From Treponema sp. (GTDB lineage Bacteria > Spirochaetota > Spirochaetia > Treponematales > Treponemataceae): DNA of 64,000 nt. Below the pieces are notes generated by a model, which saw only the letters and a list, made by a program, of their open reading frames with translations, searched no databases and had not been told where the DNA came from. Both the position numbers and the translations under genes were made by a program. The stretch spans positions 42,559-106,558 of the forward strand of contig JAFOCI010000056.1 of assembly GCA_017381365.1 (NCBI GenBank), written 5' to 3'. The number at the start of each line of letters is the position of its first letter. Position 1 is the first letter of the stretch. Below, piece after piece: positions 17,807 through 25,898 of this stretch.

Positions 17807-19015
17807 TTAGAACTGGGTCTTGTATCCAAGATTAAATTTAAATGCAGAACCAAAATTTGAATCAATAATTTCAGAAATTTTAAACTGACTCATAAAATGA
17901 ACTTCTCCATTATAGAACGAAGTTGTAAAGTAAGGTGCTATATTTATGTTATAGTCGTCCATAATTTTATCAGGTTCTGAAATCAGGTCATTGATATTCT
18001 TGTCAGGAAAACTAAGGGCTGAATTGATTCCAAAAGTCATAGTTTTGTTTTTAACAACAATTGTATCTGTAAATATATTTAAGTTTGCACCAACTGTATC
18101 ATTGATGAATATAAAATCATTCACAGAATTTTGAGGAATATTGAATAATGTTATGTGAGCCTGAAGTTTTTTTCCTCTGAACCTTGGTTCAAAAAGAAGG
18201 TATGCGGAATCTTCGTTAAAATCAAGTTTGTTATTCTTCTTCTTAATTTTTATTTCTGATATGCCGGCCTGAATAAACAGAGATGTTGTGTATGTGTTAC
18301 CAATAAGAATATTTGCACCGGCACGTCCGTAGACAGTATCAATTCTGAAATAAGAATTGTCATTATCATCAATAAGAGGAAGTCCAACTCCTCCAGAAAG
18401 ATCAAAAGTGAAATAACGGAAATGTCCTGCAAATCTGTAATCTGCATTTATAACATAACTGTCTTCAAGTTCATGATTAACGTAAATGTAAACACCTGTG
18501 GCCAATGGAACTGTGTTAAAGTGTATAATTTCTACTCCACCGACTCCAAACATAGGATAAATTATAGAGCCTGCGAGGCCAAGCCAGCTTTCTGTTATTT
18601 TTGATGCAATAGCTGGAATTCCAAATTGTCTGCGTAAAAAAATATCTGAACCTATCGGTTCATAAGTTCCAACAAAGGCACTTATGTAATTGGTTACGGA
18701 CAGAAACTGCTGTCGCAAGATAAGTGAAATTTCGTCTATTTTAAAGTTTGACTGAACTTCTTCATAAAATGAATTTTCTATAATATCTTCAGTTTGTAAT
18801 GAAAATTCTGCATTCAAAATTACATTTTTATTGAAACTTAACTGACCCGAAAAAAAAGATTGAAAGTTAAGTGCAGGATCAAAATCGCTGGTGTCACTGG
18901 AATAAAAATCTGCTTTTGCACCAGCAAATCCACTGAATGCAATTTCTGCATGAGAAAACCAGGCAGTTGTGATAAAAAACACGGTGGCGGCAACAACTTT
19001 AAATTGTTTATTCAT
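17807..19015 (-). CDS. Predicted outer-membrane beta-barrel protein
   Basis: A 402-aa protein with a signal peptide (basic start, hydrophobic stretch about residues 6-20, probable cleavage after SHA). The mature chain alternates hydrophobic and polar residues in many short amphipathic strands and ends in Phe (NLGYKTQF), the usual C-terminal signature of BAM-inserted barrels. No specific family recognised; similar lone barrels are common in treponemes. A GGAGC box precedes the start. It faces dapL across a terminator and is divergent from cheA. Confidence 0.65.
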   Translation of the reverse strand: MNKQFKVVAATVFFITTAWFSHAEIAFSGFAGAKADFYSSDTSDFDPALNFQSFFSGQLSFNKNVILNAEFSLQTEDIIENSFYEEVQSNFKIDEISLILRQQFLSVTNYISAFVGTYEPIGSDIFLRRQFGIPAIASKITESWLGLAGSIIYPMFGVGGVEIIHFNTVPLATGVYIYVNHELEDSYVINADYRFAGHFRYFTFDLSGGVGLPLIDDNDNSYFRIDTVYGRAGANILIGNTYTTSLFIQAGISEIKIKKKNNKLDFNEDSAYLLFEPRFRGKKLQAHITLFNIPQNSVNDFIFINDTVGANLNIFTDTIVVKNKTMTFGINSALSFPDKNINDLISEPDKIMDDYNINIAPYFTTSFYNGEVHFMSQFKISEIIDSNFGSAFKFNLGYKTQF

Positions 19016-19121
19016 ACTAAAATTTGCTCCATTTATATGTTCTGATTGTCGGAAAATGAAATAGATAACATTAGAAAAAAGAAAAAATGAAAAATTGAAT
19101 AAAAAAGTGTAATTAATTTGC

Positions 19122-19149
19122 TTGAATTATGGAAAATACGTTATATAAT
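19122..19149 (+). promoter_or_regulatory. Sigma-70 promoter for the chemotaxis operon
   Basis: TTGAAT, 16-nt spacer, TATAAT. The -10 ends 7 nt before the cheA ATG at 19157. The AGGTG that looks like an SD lies inside this gap and would be left out of a transcript started here. Confidence 0.45.
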
Positions 19150-19156
19150 AGGTGAT

Positions 19157-21544
19157 ATGAGTGATTATCTTGATCCTAACAATGAAGAATTATTAAAAGA
19201 TTTTTTTGCTGAAGCTGAACAGCAGGTAGAAACTCTTGAAAGCAATGTACTCGTAATTGAAAACGATCCAACCAATCATGATGCGATTGATGAAATTTTC
19301 CGTGCGGCGCATACATTGAAGGGTGGCTCTGCTACAGTAGAGATGAACGAGCTTTCTGGATTCACTCACAAGGTTGAGGATGTTCTTGATGAAATTCGTT
19401 CTGATCGCCTTGAGGTAAGTGAATCTGTTGTTGATATACTTTTAACTTCTATTGATGTTATTAAAGCTATGATGGAAGCCAGAAAAGATGGTGAAGTTTA
19501 TGGCGAAGATATTTCAGAAATAGAAGAAAAGCTTAAATCGTATATTCCTGAAAAAGGTGATAAAAAGAAAACTGGCGGTTCTGGTTCTAAATCAGCTCCA
19601 AAGGTTGCACCGGCTCCGGCTCCAGTTCAGCCAGCGCCTGTTGCAAATAGTCCTTTTAACTATCCAAAACTTACAGAAGATGAATTTAATGAACTTAAAA
19701 CAGCATGTGAAGGTAATCAGAAAATCTGGCGAGTTGCTGTCAAGTTTGATGAAAATAATCCAATGAATTCTGTAGGTGGAATTCAGGTTTTTGCGGCATT
19801 AAAAGCTTTGGGAAGTGTTCTAAAAACTGTTCCAGATTTTGATGCATTGTACGAAGATGAATTCTATGAATGTGTATATTATTTTATAGCATCTGATTCT
19901 GATGCTAGTACTATAGAAGATACAGCATTTCTTGGTGATGTAACCGTATGTACAGATGCTCAGCAGATTAATGGTGCGGATGCAGCTGGCTCAGCATCTG
20001 TTCCTGCTGCAAAGGAACCTGCTGTTGCGGAAGAACCTGCTGTTACGGAAGCTCCGGCAGTTCAGCAGACAGCTCCTGCTGCTCCAGCTGCAACTGAGAA
20101 ACCAGCAGAAAAGAAAGAAACTGCAGCAAAGCCTGCAGATAAAAAAGATCATGCAGCTTCTCAGCAGAGTTCTGTTCTTCGTGTTGATTCAAAACGCGTT
20201 GATTACCTTTTGAATCTTGTCAGTGAAATTGTAATTACAAAAGCCTCTTTTAACCAGCTTTCAAATACATTAAACAATGAGATTGTTGATTTTCAGACAA
20301 CTCAGGTTGGTTTTAAAGAAAAAATACATCGTCTTTTGGAATCTCTGCCTCATTATCTTGATGAAATGAATAATGGAAAGTCTGCAAGAGAAATTAGAGA
20401 AGAAATAACAGAATCTTTGGGAGATTTGGGAACAATATATGAGAATAATGAAACAAATCTAAAAAATCTTTCCGTAAAATTCCGTTCTTCTACACAGAAT
20501 CTTGGACGAATTGCCGGGGAACTTCAGGAAGGTGTAATGAAGATTCGAATGGTTCCTATTAACCAGATTTTCAGTCGTTTCCCTCGTGTCGTTCGCGATT
20601 TGTCTCGTGATTTGAACAAAAAAATTGATCTTCAGATTGAAGGTGAAGACACAGAACTTGATAAGTCTGTTGTTGAAGATCTTCTTGATCCAATTATGCA
20701 CTGTGTACGTAACTCTGTTGATCATGGTGTTGAAGCTCCTGATGTTCGTGTTGCAAATGGCAAACCAGAAACTGGTCATGTATTACTTAAGGCTTCTAAT
20801 GAAGGAAACCTTATTGTTATTGAAATTACAGATGATGGTGCTGGTATTAATGTAGAAAAGATTAAAAATAAGGCTGTTCAGCGTGGAATTATTCATCCTG
20901 ATAAAGTTCTTACAGATCAGGAAGCATATCAGTTGATTTTTGAAGCAGGTTTCTCTACTGCTGATAAAATTTCAAATGTTTCTGGTCGTGGAGTAGGTCT
21001 TGACGTTGTTAAGACAATGATTGAAAAGTTGAATGGTACTGTTACTGTTTTCTCAGAACTAGGAAAGGGTACAACATTCAGTATCAAGCTTCCTTTGACA
21101 ATGGCTATTATTCAGGGCTTACTTGTTCGTGTTGGTAGAGAAATTTATTCTATTCCAATTGCATCAGTTATCGAAAGTCAGCGTATTTTGCCTAGCGAAA
21201 TCAAGACAATTGATAATTATGAAGTATTGAACCTTCGTAATGAAGTTATCAGTGTATTGCGTCTTTCAAGACTTTTTGGAATTAAGGATGCAAAACAGGA
21301 AGAATACTGTAATATCGTTATTGTTGGTTCAAAAGATAGAAAAGTTGGTGTAATGGTAGATTCTTTGATTGGTGAAGAAGATGTTGTTATTAAGCCTTTG
21401 AAGGATCAGTTTACCGCTTCTCCTGGAATTGCAGGAGCTTCTATCCTTGGTGATGGTTCTGTTTCATTGATTATTGATGTAAGTCAGCTGCTTGAGCTTA
21501 GTCTTAAACAGGATGCTGATGCAAATCAGATGATGAGCTTATAG
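19157..21544 (+). CDS. cheA: Chemotaxis histidine kinase CheA
   Basis: A 795-aa kinase that autophosphorylates in response to chemoreceptors and passes phosphate to CheY. The Hpt domain carries the phospho-acceptor His52 in FRAAHTLKGGS. An Ala/Pro/Glu-rich linker (about 270-335) follows the P2 region. Dimerisation sequence and the ATPase domain come next, with NSVDHGVE (N box), DDGAGI (G1) and GRGVGLDVV (G2). A CheW-like domain closes the protein. The ATG at 19157 starts the Hpt domain; a longer TTG-start frame from 19118 has no support. First gene of a four-gene operon. Confidence 0.96.
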   Translation: MSDYLDPNNEELLKDFFAEAEQQVETLESNVLVIENDPTNHDAIDEIFRAAHTLKGGSATVEMNELSGFTHKVEDVLDEIRSDRLEVSESVVDILLTSIDVIKAMMEARKDGEVYGEDISEIEEKLKSYIPEKGDKKKTGGSGSKSAPKVAPAPAPVQPAPVANSPFNYPKLTEDEFNELKTACEGNQKIWRVAVKFDENNPMNSVGGIQVFAALKALGSVLKTVPDFDALYEDEFYECVYYFIASDSDASTIEDTAFLGDVTVCTDAQQINGADAAGSASVPAAKEPAVAEEPAVTEAPAVQQTAPAAPAATEKPAEKKETAAKPADKKDHAASQQSSVLRVDSKRVDYLLNLVSEIVITKASFNQLSNTLNNEIVDFQTTQVGFKEKIHRLLESLPHYLDEMNNGKSAREIREEITESLGDLGTIYENNETNLKNLSVKFRSSTQNLGRIAGELQEGVMKIRMVPINQIFSRFPRVVRDLSRDLNKKIDLQIEGEDTELDKSVVEDLLDPIMHCVRNSVDHGVEAPDVRVANGKPETGHVLLKASNEGNLIVIEITDDGAGINVEKIKNKAVQRGIIHPDKVLTDQEAYQLIFEAGFSTADKISNVSGRGVGLDVVKTMIEKLNGTVTVFSELGKGTTFSIKLPLTMAIIQGLLVRVGREIYSIPIASVIESQRILPSEIKTIDNYEVLNLRNEVISVLRLSRLFGIKDAKQEEYCNIVIVGSKDRKVGVMVDSLIGEEDVVIKPLKDQFTASPGIAGASILGDGSVSLIIDVSQLLELSLKQDADANQMMSL

Positions 21545-21558
21545 GAAGTGAGGTTTAT

Positions 21559-23046
21559 ATGACTATTGAATCTATTTTAATTTCTGATGACAATACAAAT
21601 CTTACTGCTGTTTCCGCTGTGAATGTTGATGCTGCTCAGGATCGGAAAGCTCAGGATATTATTGATTTTAAGATGGTTACTTTTTCACTTTCTGGAAAAG
21701 ATTATGCCATTGATATTATGTATGTTAAGGAAATAGCAAAGGCAGGAATGTTTACTTATGTTCCTAATACTTTGCCTTTTGTAGTAGGTGTATATAACCT
21801 TCGTGGTGAAATTATTCCTATTCTTGATATGCGAATTTTCTTCAATATTGATGTTCCTGAACAGAGTCCAGAGGCTTTAAGAAATCTTCTGATTCTTACA
21901 GTTGAAGATCAGACTTTTGGTATTATTGTTGATAAAATTGATAAGGTAGTAGGTGTTCAGAAATCTTCTATTCAGCCACCACATCCTCTTTTTGTTGATA
22001 TTAATATTAAATATATTTCTGGAGTTGTAGAAAGCAATAAAAGATTGTACATTCTTCTTGATATTTCTAGAATTTTTTCAAAGTCTAAAGATGAAGAAGA
22101 ATATAAACTTGAAGCAAGACAGGCAAGTATTTCTAAAAAAATAGAAGCTTCTTATAATGAAGCTAAAAATGCTAAAATGAATCCTGTTTCAGAACCAGCT
22201 GATGGTAAAAAGGCGGAAAGTTCTGTTTCTAGTGTTCCAGTAAATGAAAATGCTTCTAAGGTCACTGCAAAACCTGCCGCAGAACCTGTTGTAGAAGATA
22301 TAACTCAGTCAAAAGATTTTAAGTTTGTAGTTGAGGGACTTAAGACTTACGGTAAATTTACTGTAACTGAATTAAATGAAAGTTGGGTAAAGCATCGTTT
22401 TGAAGAGTGGAAAAAAGAACGCTCTGGTTCTTCTGTTCAGATTCAGAATGAAAAAGATGCAAAAGAATTTCTTAAGTCTTTCTGGTCTGCAAATACAGAT
22501 AAGCTTTGGACAAAAGAATATTCTGATGAAATATATAATATGTTGCCTGATAACAGCGCTAAACAGATTGCTGTATGGAATCCAGGATGTTCTTCTGGTG
22601 CAGAAACTTATAGCCTTGCTTGTGTTCTTGCAAAGCGTTATCCAGAAGCAAAAATTCGTATTTATGCACAGGATATTGATTTGTTGAGTGTTTCTAATGC
22701 TCCTGCAATGACTGTTTCTCCTGAAGATACGACGGGTTGGGTTGCTCCTTATCTTTCAAAAACTGCATCAGGTGCAAGTACATTCAATCAGCAGATAAAA
22801 GACAGCATCATGTTTGAATATCATGACTGTCAGCATACAAATGCATTACCGATGATTGATTTGATTTTTGCACGTGATTTATTATCTTTGCTTGATGAAA
22901 ATGCACAGAAAAGTGTAATTTCTGATTTTGAAGAAAAATTAAAAGGGAATGGAACTTTGTTCCTTGGCGAAAATGAGTCTATTTCTCATGTAAAAGAGTT
23001 TATGGAACATAGTGAAGGTGCTCTTACAGCATATTCGAAACAATAA
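21559..23046 (+). CDS. CheW-CheR-like fusion, chemoreceptor array scaffold
   Basis: A 495-aa fusion. Residues about 35-170 are a CheW domain (VTFSLSGKDYAIDIMYVKEI, YNLRGEIIPILDMR), which couples receptors to CheA. A low-complexity linker (about 190-255) leads to a CheR-like methyltransferase fold (about 260-495). The SAM-binding region reads GCSSGAETYSLA near residue 342, where active CheR has GCSTGEEPYSLA, and the later FCRNVLIY motif has become FARDLLSL. Catalysis is therefore doubtful and a structural role is more likely. CheW-CheR-like proteins are known from treponemes, where they belong to atypical receptor arrays. Good SD. Confidence 0.9.
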   Translation: MTIESILISDDNTNLTAVSAVNVDAAQDRKAQDIIDFKMVTFSLSGKDYAIDIMYVKEIAKAGMFTYVPNTLPFVVGVYNLRGEIIPILDMRIFFNIDVPEQSPEALRNLLILTVEDQTFGIIVDKIDKVVGVQKSSIQPPHPLFVDINIKYISGVVESNKRLYILLDISRIFSKSKDEEEYKLEARQASISKKIEASYNEAKNAKMNPVSEPADGKKAESSVSSVPVNENASKVTAKPAAEPVVEDITQSKDFKFVVEGLKTYGKFTVTELNESWVKHRFEEWKKERSGSSVQIQNEKDAKEFLKSFWSANTDKLWTKEYSDEIYNMLPDNSAKQIAVWNPGCSSGAETYSLACVLAKRYPEAKIRIYAQDIDLLSVSNAPAMTVSPEDTTGWVAPYLSKTASGASTFNQQIKDSIMFEYHDCQHTNALPMIDLIFARDLLSLLDENAQKSVISDFEEKLKGNGTLFLGENESISHVKEFMEHSEGALTAYSKQ

Positions 23047-23064
23047 ATTTGGAGGTTTTTATTA

Positions 23065-23547
23065 ATGAGAGTCGAATATATTAATCCATTTGTAGAGACA
23101 TCATTCAGAGTACTAAAGGAAGTGCTTGGTGATGCCGATGTAAAACGTGGAAATCTTTATTTAAAATCAACAGCGATGCCTGTTATGGGTGTTGCAGCAT
23201 TGGTTGGTCTTGCAGGTGATGTAGAGGGTCGTGTTCTTTTTGATATGACTTTGGAAACTGCTGTTAATATCGCTTCAAAAATGAATGGCGAAAAATTGAC
23301 TCAGTTTGATGAGCTGGCAAAGGCTACAATCAGTGAATTGGCTAATCTTATTACAGCACAGGCTGTAACTAAGTTGCATGAGTTGAACTTTAAGTTTGAC
23401 TTGACACCTCCAGCTTTGTTTGCTGGTCAGCAGATGGAAATTGCTGCTTTAGGTGGTGGTTCTGAAAATGTTGAGGCACTTATTGTTCCTCTTATTACGG
23501 AATGTGGTAAAATTGAAGTTAACGTAGCAATCCGCGAACGTGCATAA
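23065..23547 (+). CDS. cheX: CheY-P phosphatase CheX
   Basis: A 160-aa protein of the CheC/CheX family that dephosphorylates CheY-P. The catalytic E-x-x-N signature is present in ISELANLI (about residues 91-98). The family dimer fold is suggested by VMGVAALVGLAGDVEGRVLF. Its position between the CheW-CheR fusion and cheY matches treponemal chemotaxis operons. GGAGG lies just upstream. Confidence 0.93.
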   Translation: MRVEYINPFVETSFRVLKEVLGDADVKRGNLYLKSTAMPVMGVAALVGLAGDVEGRVLFDMTLETAVNIASKMNGEKLTQFDELAKATISELANLITAQAVTKLHELNFKFDLTPPALFAGQQMEIAALGGGSENVEALIVPLITECGKIEVNVAIRERA

Positions 23548-23565
23548 TTTTGGGAGATAGATATT

Positions 23566-24000
23566 ATGAAAACAGTAAATGACTTTCCTTCAATCAATGA
23601 GCGTCCACCTGAAGGACAGAGAGGAGACGGTACATGTTTCCGTATCATGATTGTTGATGACTCAATGTTCGTTGCTAAACAGCTTGGTCAGATTTTGACA
23701 AGTGAAGGTTACGAAGTTGTTGCCACAGCAGCCGATGGAAAAGAAGGCGTTGATAAGTACAAGGAACTTGCTCCAAATATCGATCTTGTAACTATGGATA
23801 TTACAATGCCTAAGATGGATGGTATTACAGCTCTTGAACAGATTATGAATTTTGATAAATCTGCTCGTGTTGTAATGGTAAGTGCTCTTGGTAAGGAAGA
23901 ACTTGTTAAGAAGTCTTTGTTACTTGGTGCAAAAAACTACATCATCAAACCATTGGACAGAAAAAAGGTTCTTGAAAGAATCGCTGCTTGTTTAAAATAA
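23566..24000 (+). CDS. cheY: Chemotaxis response regulator CheY
   Basis: A 144-aa single-domain receiver. Acidic pair in IVDDS, phospho-acceptor Asp in VTMDITMPKMDG, switch Ser in MVSALG and conserved Lys in IIKPLD. An N-terminal extension of about 25 residues, rich in Pro and charged residues, precedes the receiver. Phosphorylated by CheA, it should bind the flagellar switch (FliM, not in this window). Last gene of the operon; the signal peptidase gene has its own promoter. Confidence 0.95.
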   Translation: MKTVNDFPSINERPPEGQRGDGTCFRIMIVDDSMFVAKQLGQILTSEGYEVVATAADGKEGVDKYKELAPNIDLVTMDITMPKMDGITALEQIMNFDKSARVVMVSALGKEELVKKSLLLGAKNYIIKPLDRKKVLERIAACLK

Positions 24001-24004
24001 TAGT

Positions 24005-24033
24005 TTTATTTTTTTGAACAAATCTGATATAGT
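24005..24033 (+). promoter_or_regulatory. Extended -10 promoter for the signal peptidase gene (leaderless)
   Basis: TTTATT, 17-nt spacer, TATAGT, with TG one base before the -10. Only 6 nt separate the -10 from the ATG at 24040, so a leaderless transcript is predicted. Confidence 0.4.
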
Positions 24034-24039
24034 AGGAAT

Positions 24040-25854
24040 ATGAATAAAATTCGTATTCCTAGCTATATCTTTTTATTATCATCTTTTCTTTTTTCTGTAA
24101 CATCTTTATCTTTTCACTTTGATGTATCTTCTGTTGCTTTTTTATTAAATGTTTCTTTTACAGCTGTAATGTTTTATTTCATTTATTTTAAGCTATTAAA
24201 AGCTGAAAATTTAAAATATTTGAAAATCGTAGAAAAATTTTTGCAGTATGCACCATTTGTTTTTTTAACTTCTTTTATTATTCGCAGAGCAGGTAATTTT
24301 AGTACTTCTTTAGTATATGATTTTATTACAGTCTTTTTATGGTGTTCTGAATTTATTTGTTCATTGGTAATTCTTTATTTCTTAAATGATAAGAGAGTTT
24401 CTCGCTTTTTTCCTGAGTATTATTCTGGAGATAAAAAGAAGAAAAGTGTGCTTATTACGCCTGAGATTTCAGTAAAAAAGATTTTGTTTGAGCTTTTGGA
24501 TTGGATTGATGCATTGGTTCAAGCTGTTTTTATGGTTCTTCTTATTCAAATTTTTGTTTTGCAATTGTATGTTATTCCGTCAGAGTCAATGGTACCTTCT
24601 TTTCTTATAAAAGATAGGGTTGTTGTAACAAAGACACTTAGTGGTCCAAAATTTCCGTTAAGTGAAGTAGGTATTCCGTGTTTAAAAAGATATAAACGTG
24701 GAGATGTGATTGTTTTTAGAAATCCTCATTACAGTATGGATAGAAAATCTGAAGTAAAAACTGTTATTGCTCAGATTGTTTATATGCTTACTTTTACAAA
24801 TGTAAATCTTAATGTAGATGAGCATGGGGAGCCTAAAGCTGATCCTCTTGTAAAAAGAATTTGTGGTCTTCCTGGTGAACAACTTGTAATGCAGGATGGA
24901 ATTCTTTACAAACGAACTTCAAAAGATTCTAAATTTGTTCCTGTAGAACTTGATAAAAAATTTGCTGCATGGAATCTTAATGCTTTTTCAACAAATTTAA
25001 AAAATGGTATTCAGGTATATCCTCTGTCACAGGATAAATATAAAACAATGCTTGAAATTGAAGAAAATCGCAGAGATTTGGATTTGTATTCTGCTTCTAA
25101 GGAATGTGAGGATATTTTTAATTCGTTTAAGTATCTTTGCAAAAGAAAAGATTTTTCTGAGAATACGGAATTTTCTCTTTTTGAGTATGATTTGTTTTCA
25201 GATTTTTATGGTATAACAAAAAAGATTCTTAATAATAGTATAAATTGTGAATCCTGGTTCAAACCTTTTATGACAGACTGGTATCAATCTGGCAGACTTG
25301 GAAAATCTTTTTCATATACAAGCGGTTTTTATCAGAAAAATTACGACAATTATCAAAGTTCTAAAAACAGTCTTGAAGTTTTTGGCTATGATTACTATGC
25401 CGAGGCAAACTATAAGTTAAATGTGATGGTAAAACTTTGTGCCGGCAAACTTTATCTTAAAACAGCGGATTTAATTAATAAAGGGTACTCTGAAAAAGAT
25501 ATTTATGAAGATCCAGAAATTAAAAGTCTTTTAAAACAGGCTTCTGATCTGCATTTCTATATTTTGATTCTTGATCAGAGAAATATGCCGGTTTTCCCTG
25601 AAAATGATGCAGACGGAAATCCTGTATATATTCCAGAAAACTGTTATTTTATGATGGGAGACAACAGATTCAATTCTCTTGATATGCGCCACTCCTACGA
25701 TGAAAGTGCTGTTTCGCTAACCAATTTCGATGAATTTTCTGTAAAATATTTTTCAAACATGAAGCCACAGTATGTAAACAAAAAATATATTCTTGGTTCG
25801 GCTTCTTACAGGTTCTGGCCATTATTTAGGGCTGGAAGTGTAAAAACAAAGTGA
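24040..25854 (+). CDS. lepB: Signal peptidase I, oversized
   Basis: A 604-aa type I signal peptidase, about twice the usual length. Several N-terminal membrane segments (within residues 8-130) and another at about 160-178 precede the catalytic domain. The serine is Ser183 in PSESMVPS, where PSGSM is usual. The general-base lysine is Lys272 in VKRICGLPGE, and the GDN motif follows at 540-542 (MMGDNRFNSLDMRH). The 270-residue stretch between lysine and GDN is far longer than in E. coli LepB and is a charged, aromatic insertion of unknown fold. It should cleave Sec signal peptides, and secA follows directly. Confidence 0.88.
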   Translation: MNKIRIPSYIFLLSSFLFSVTSLSFHFDVSSVAFLLNVSFTAVMFYFIYFKLLKAENLKYLKIVEKFLQYAPFVFLTSFIIRRAGNFSTSLVYDFITVFLWCSEFICSLVILYFLNDKRVSRFFPEYYSGDKKKKSVLITPEISVKKILFELLDWIDALVQAVFMVLLIQIFVLQLYVIPSESMVPSFLIKDRVVVTKTLSGPKFPLSEVGIPCLKRYKRGDVIVFRNPHYSMDRKSEVKTVIAQIVYMLTFTNVNLNVDEHGEPKADPLVKRICGLPGEQLVMQDGILYKRTSKDSKFVPVELDKKFAAWNLNAFSTNLKNGIQVYPLSQDKYKTMLEIEENRRDLDLYSASKECEDIFNSFKYLCKRKDFSENTEFSLFEYDLFSDFYGITKKILNNSINCESWFKPFMTDWYQSGRLGKSFSYTSGFYQKNYDNYQSSKNSLEVFGYDYYAEANYKLNVMVKLCAGKLYLKTADLINKGYSEKDIYEDPEIKSLLKQASDLHFYILILDQRNMPVFPENDADGNPVYIPENCYFMMGDNRFNSLDMRHSYDESAVSLTNFDEFSVKYFSNMKPQYVNKKYILGSASYRFWPLFRAGSVKTK

Positions 25855-25860
25855 TTTTTC

Positions 25861-25889
25861 TTTACTCACTGGCAAAAAAACTTTATATT
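25861..25889 (+). promoter_or_regulatory. Sigma-70 promoter for secA (near-leaderless)
   Basis: TTTACT, 17-nt spacer, TATATT, then 9 nt to the ATG at 25899. No SD is present before secA. Confidence 0.45.
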
Positions 25890-25898
25890 TAAAGTATT

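Noticed and set aside
19118..19156. TTG-initiated longer CheA
   Set aside because: It would run through the promoter hexamers, and the Hpt domain begins normally at the ATG at 19157.
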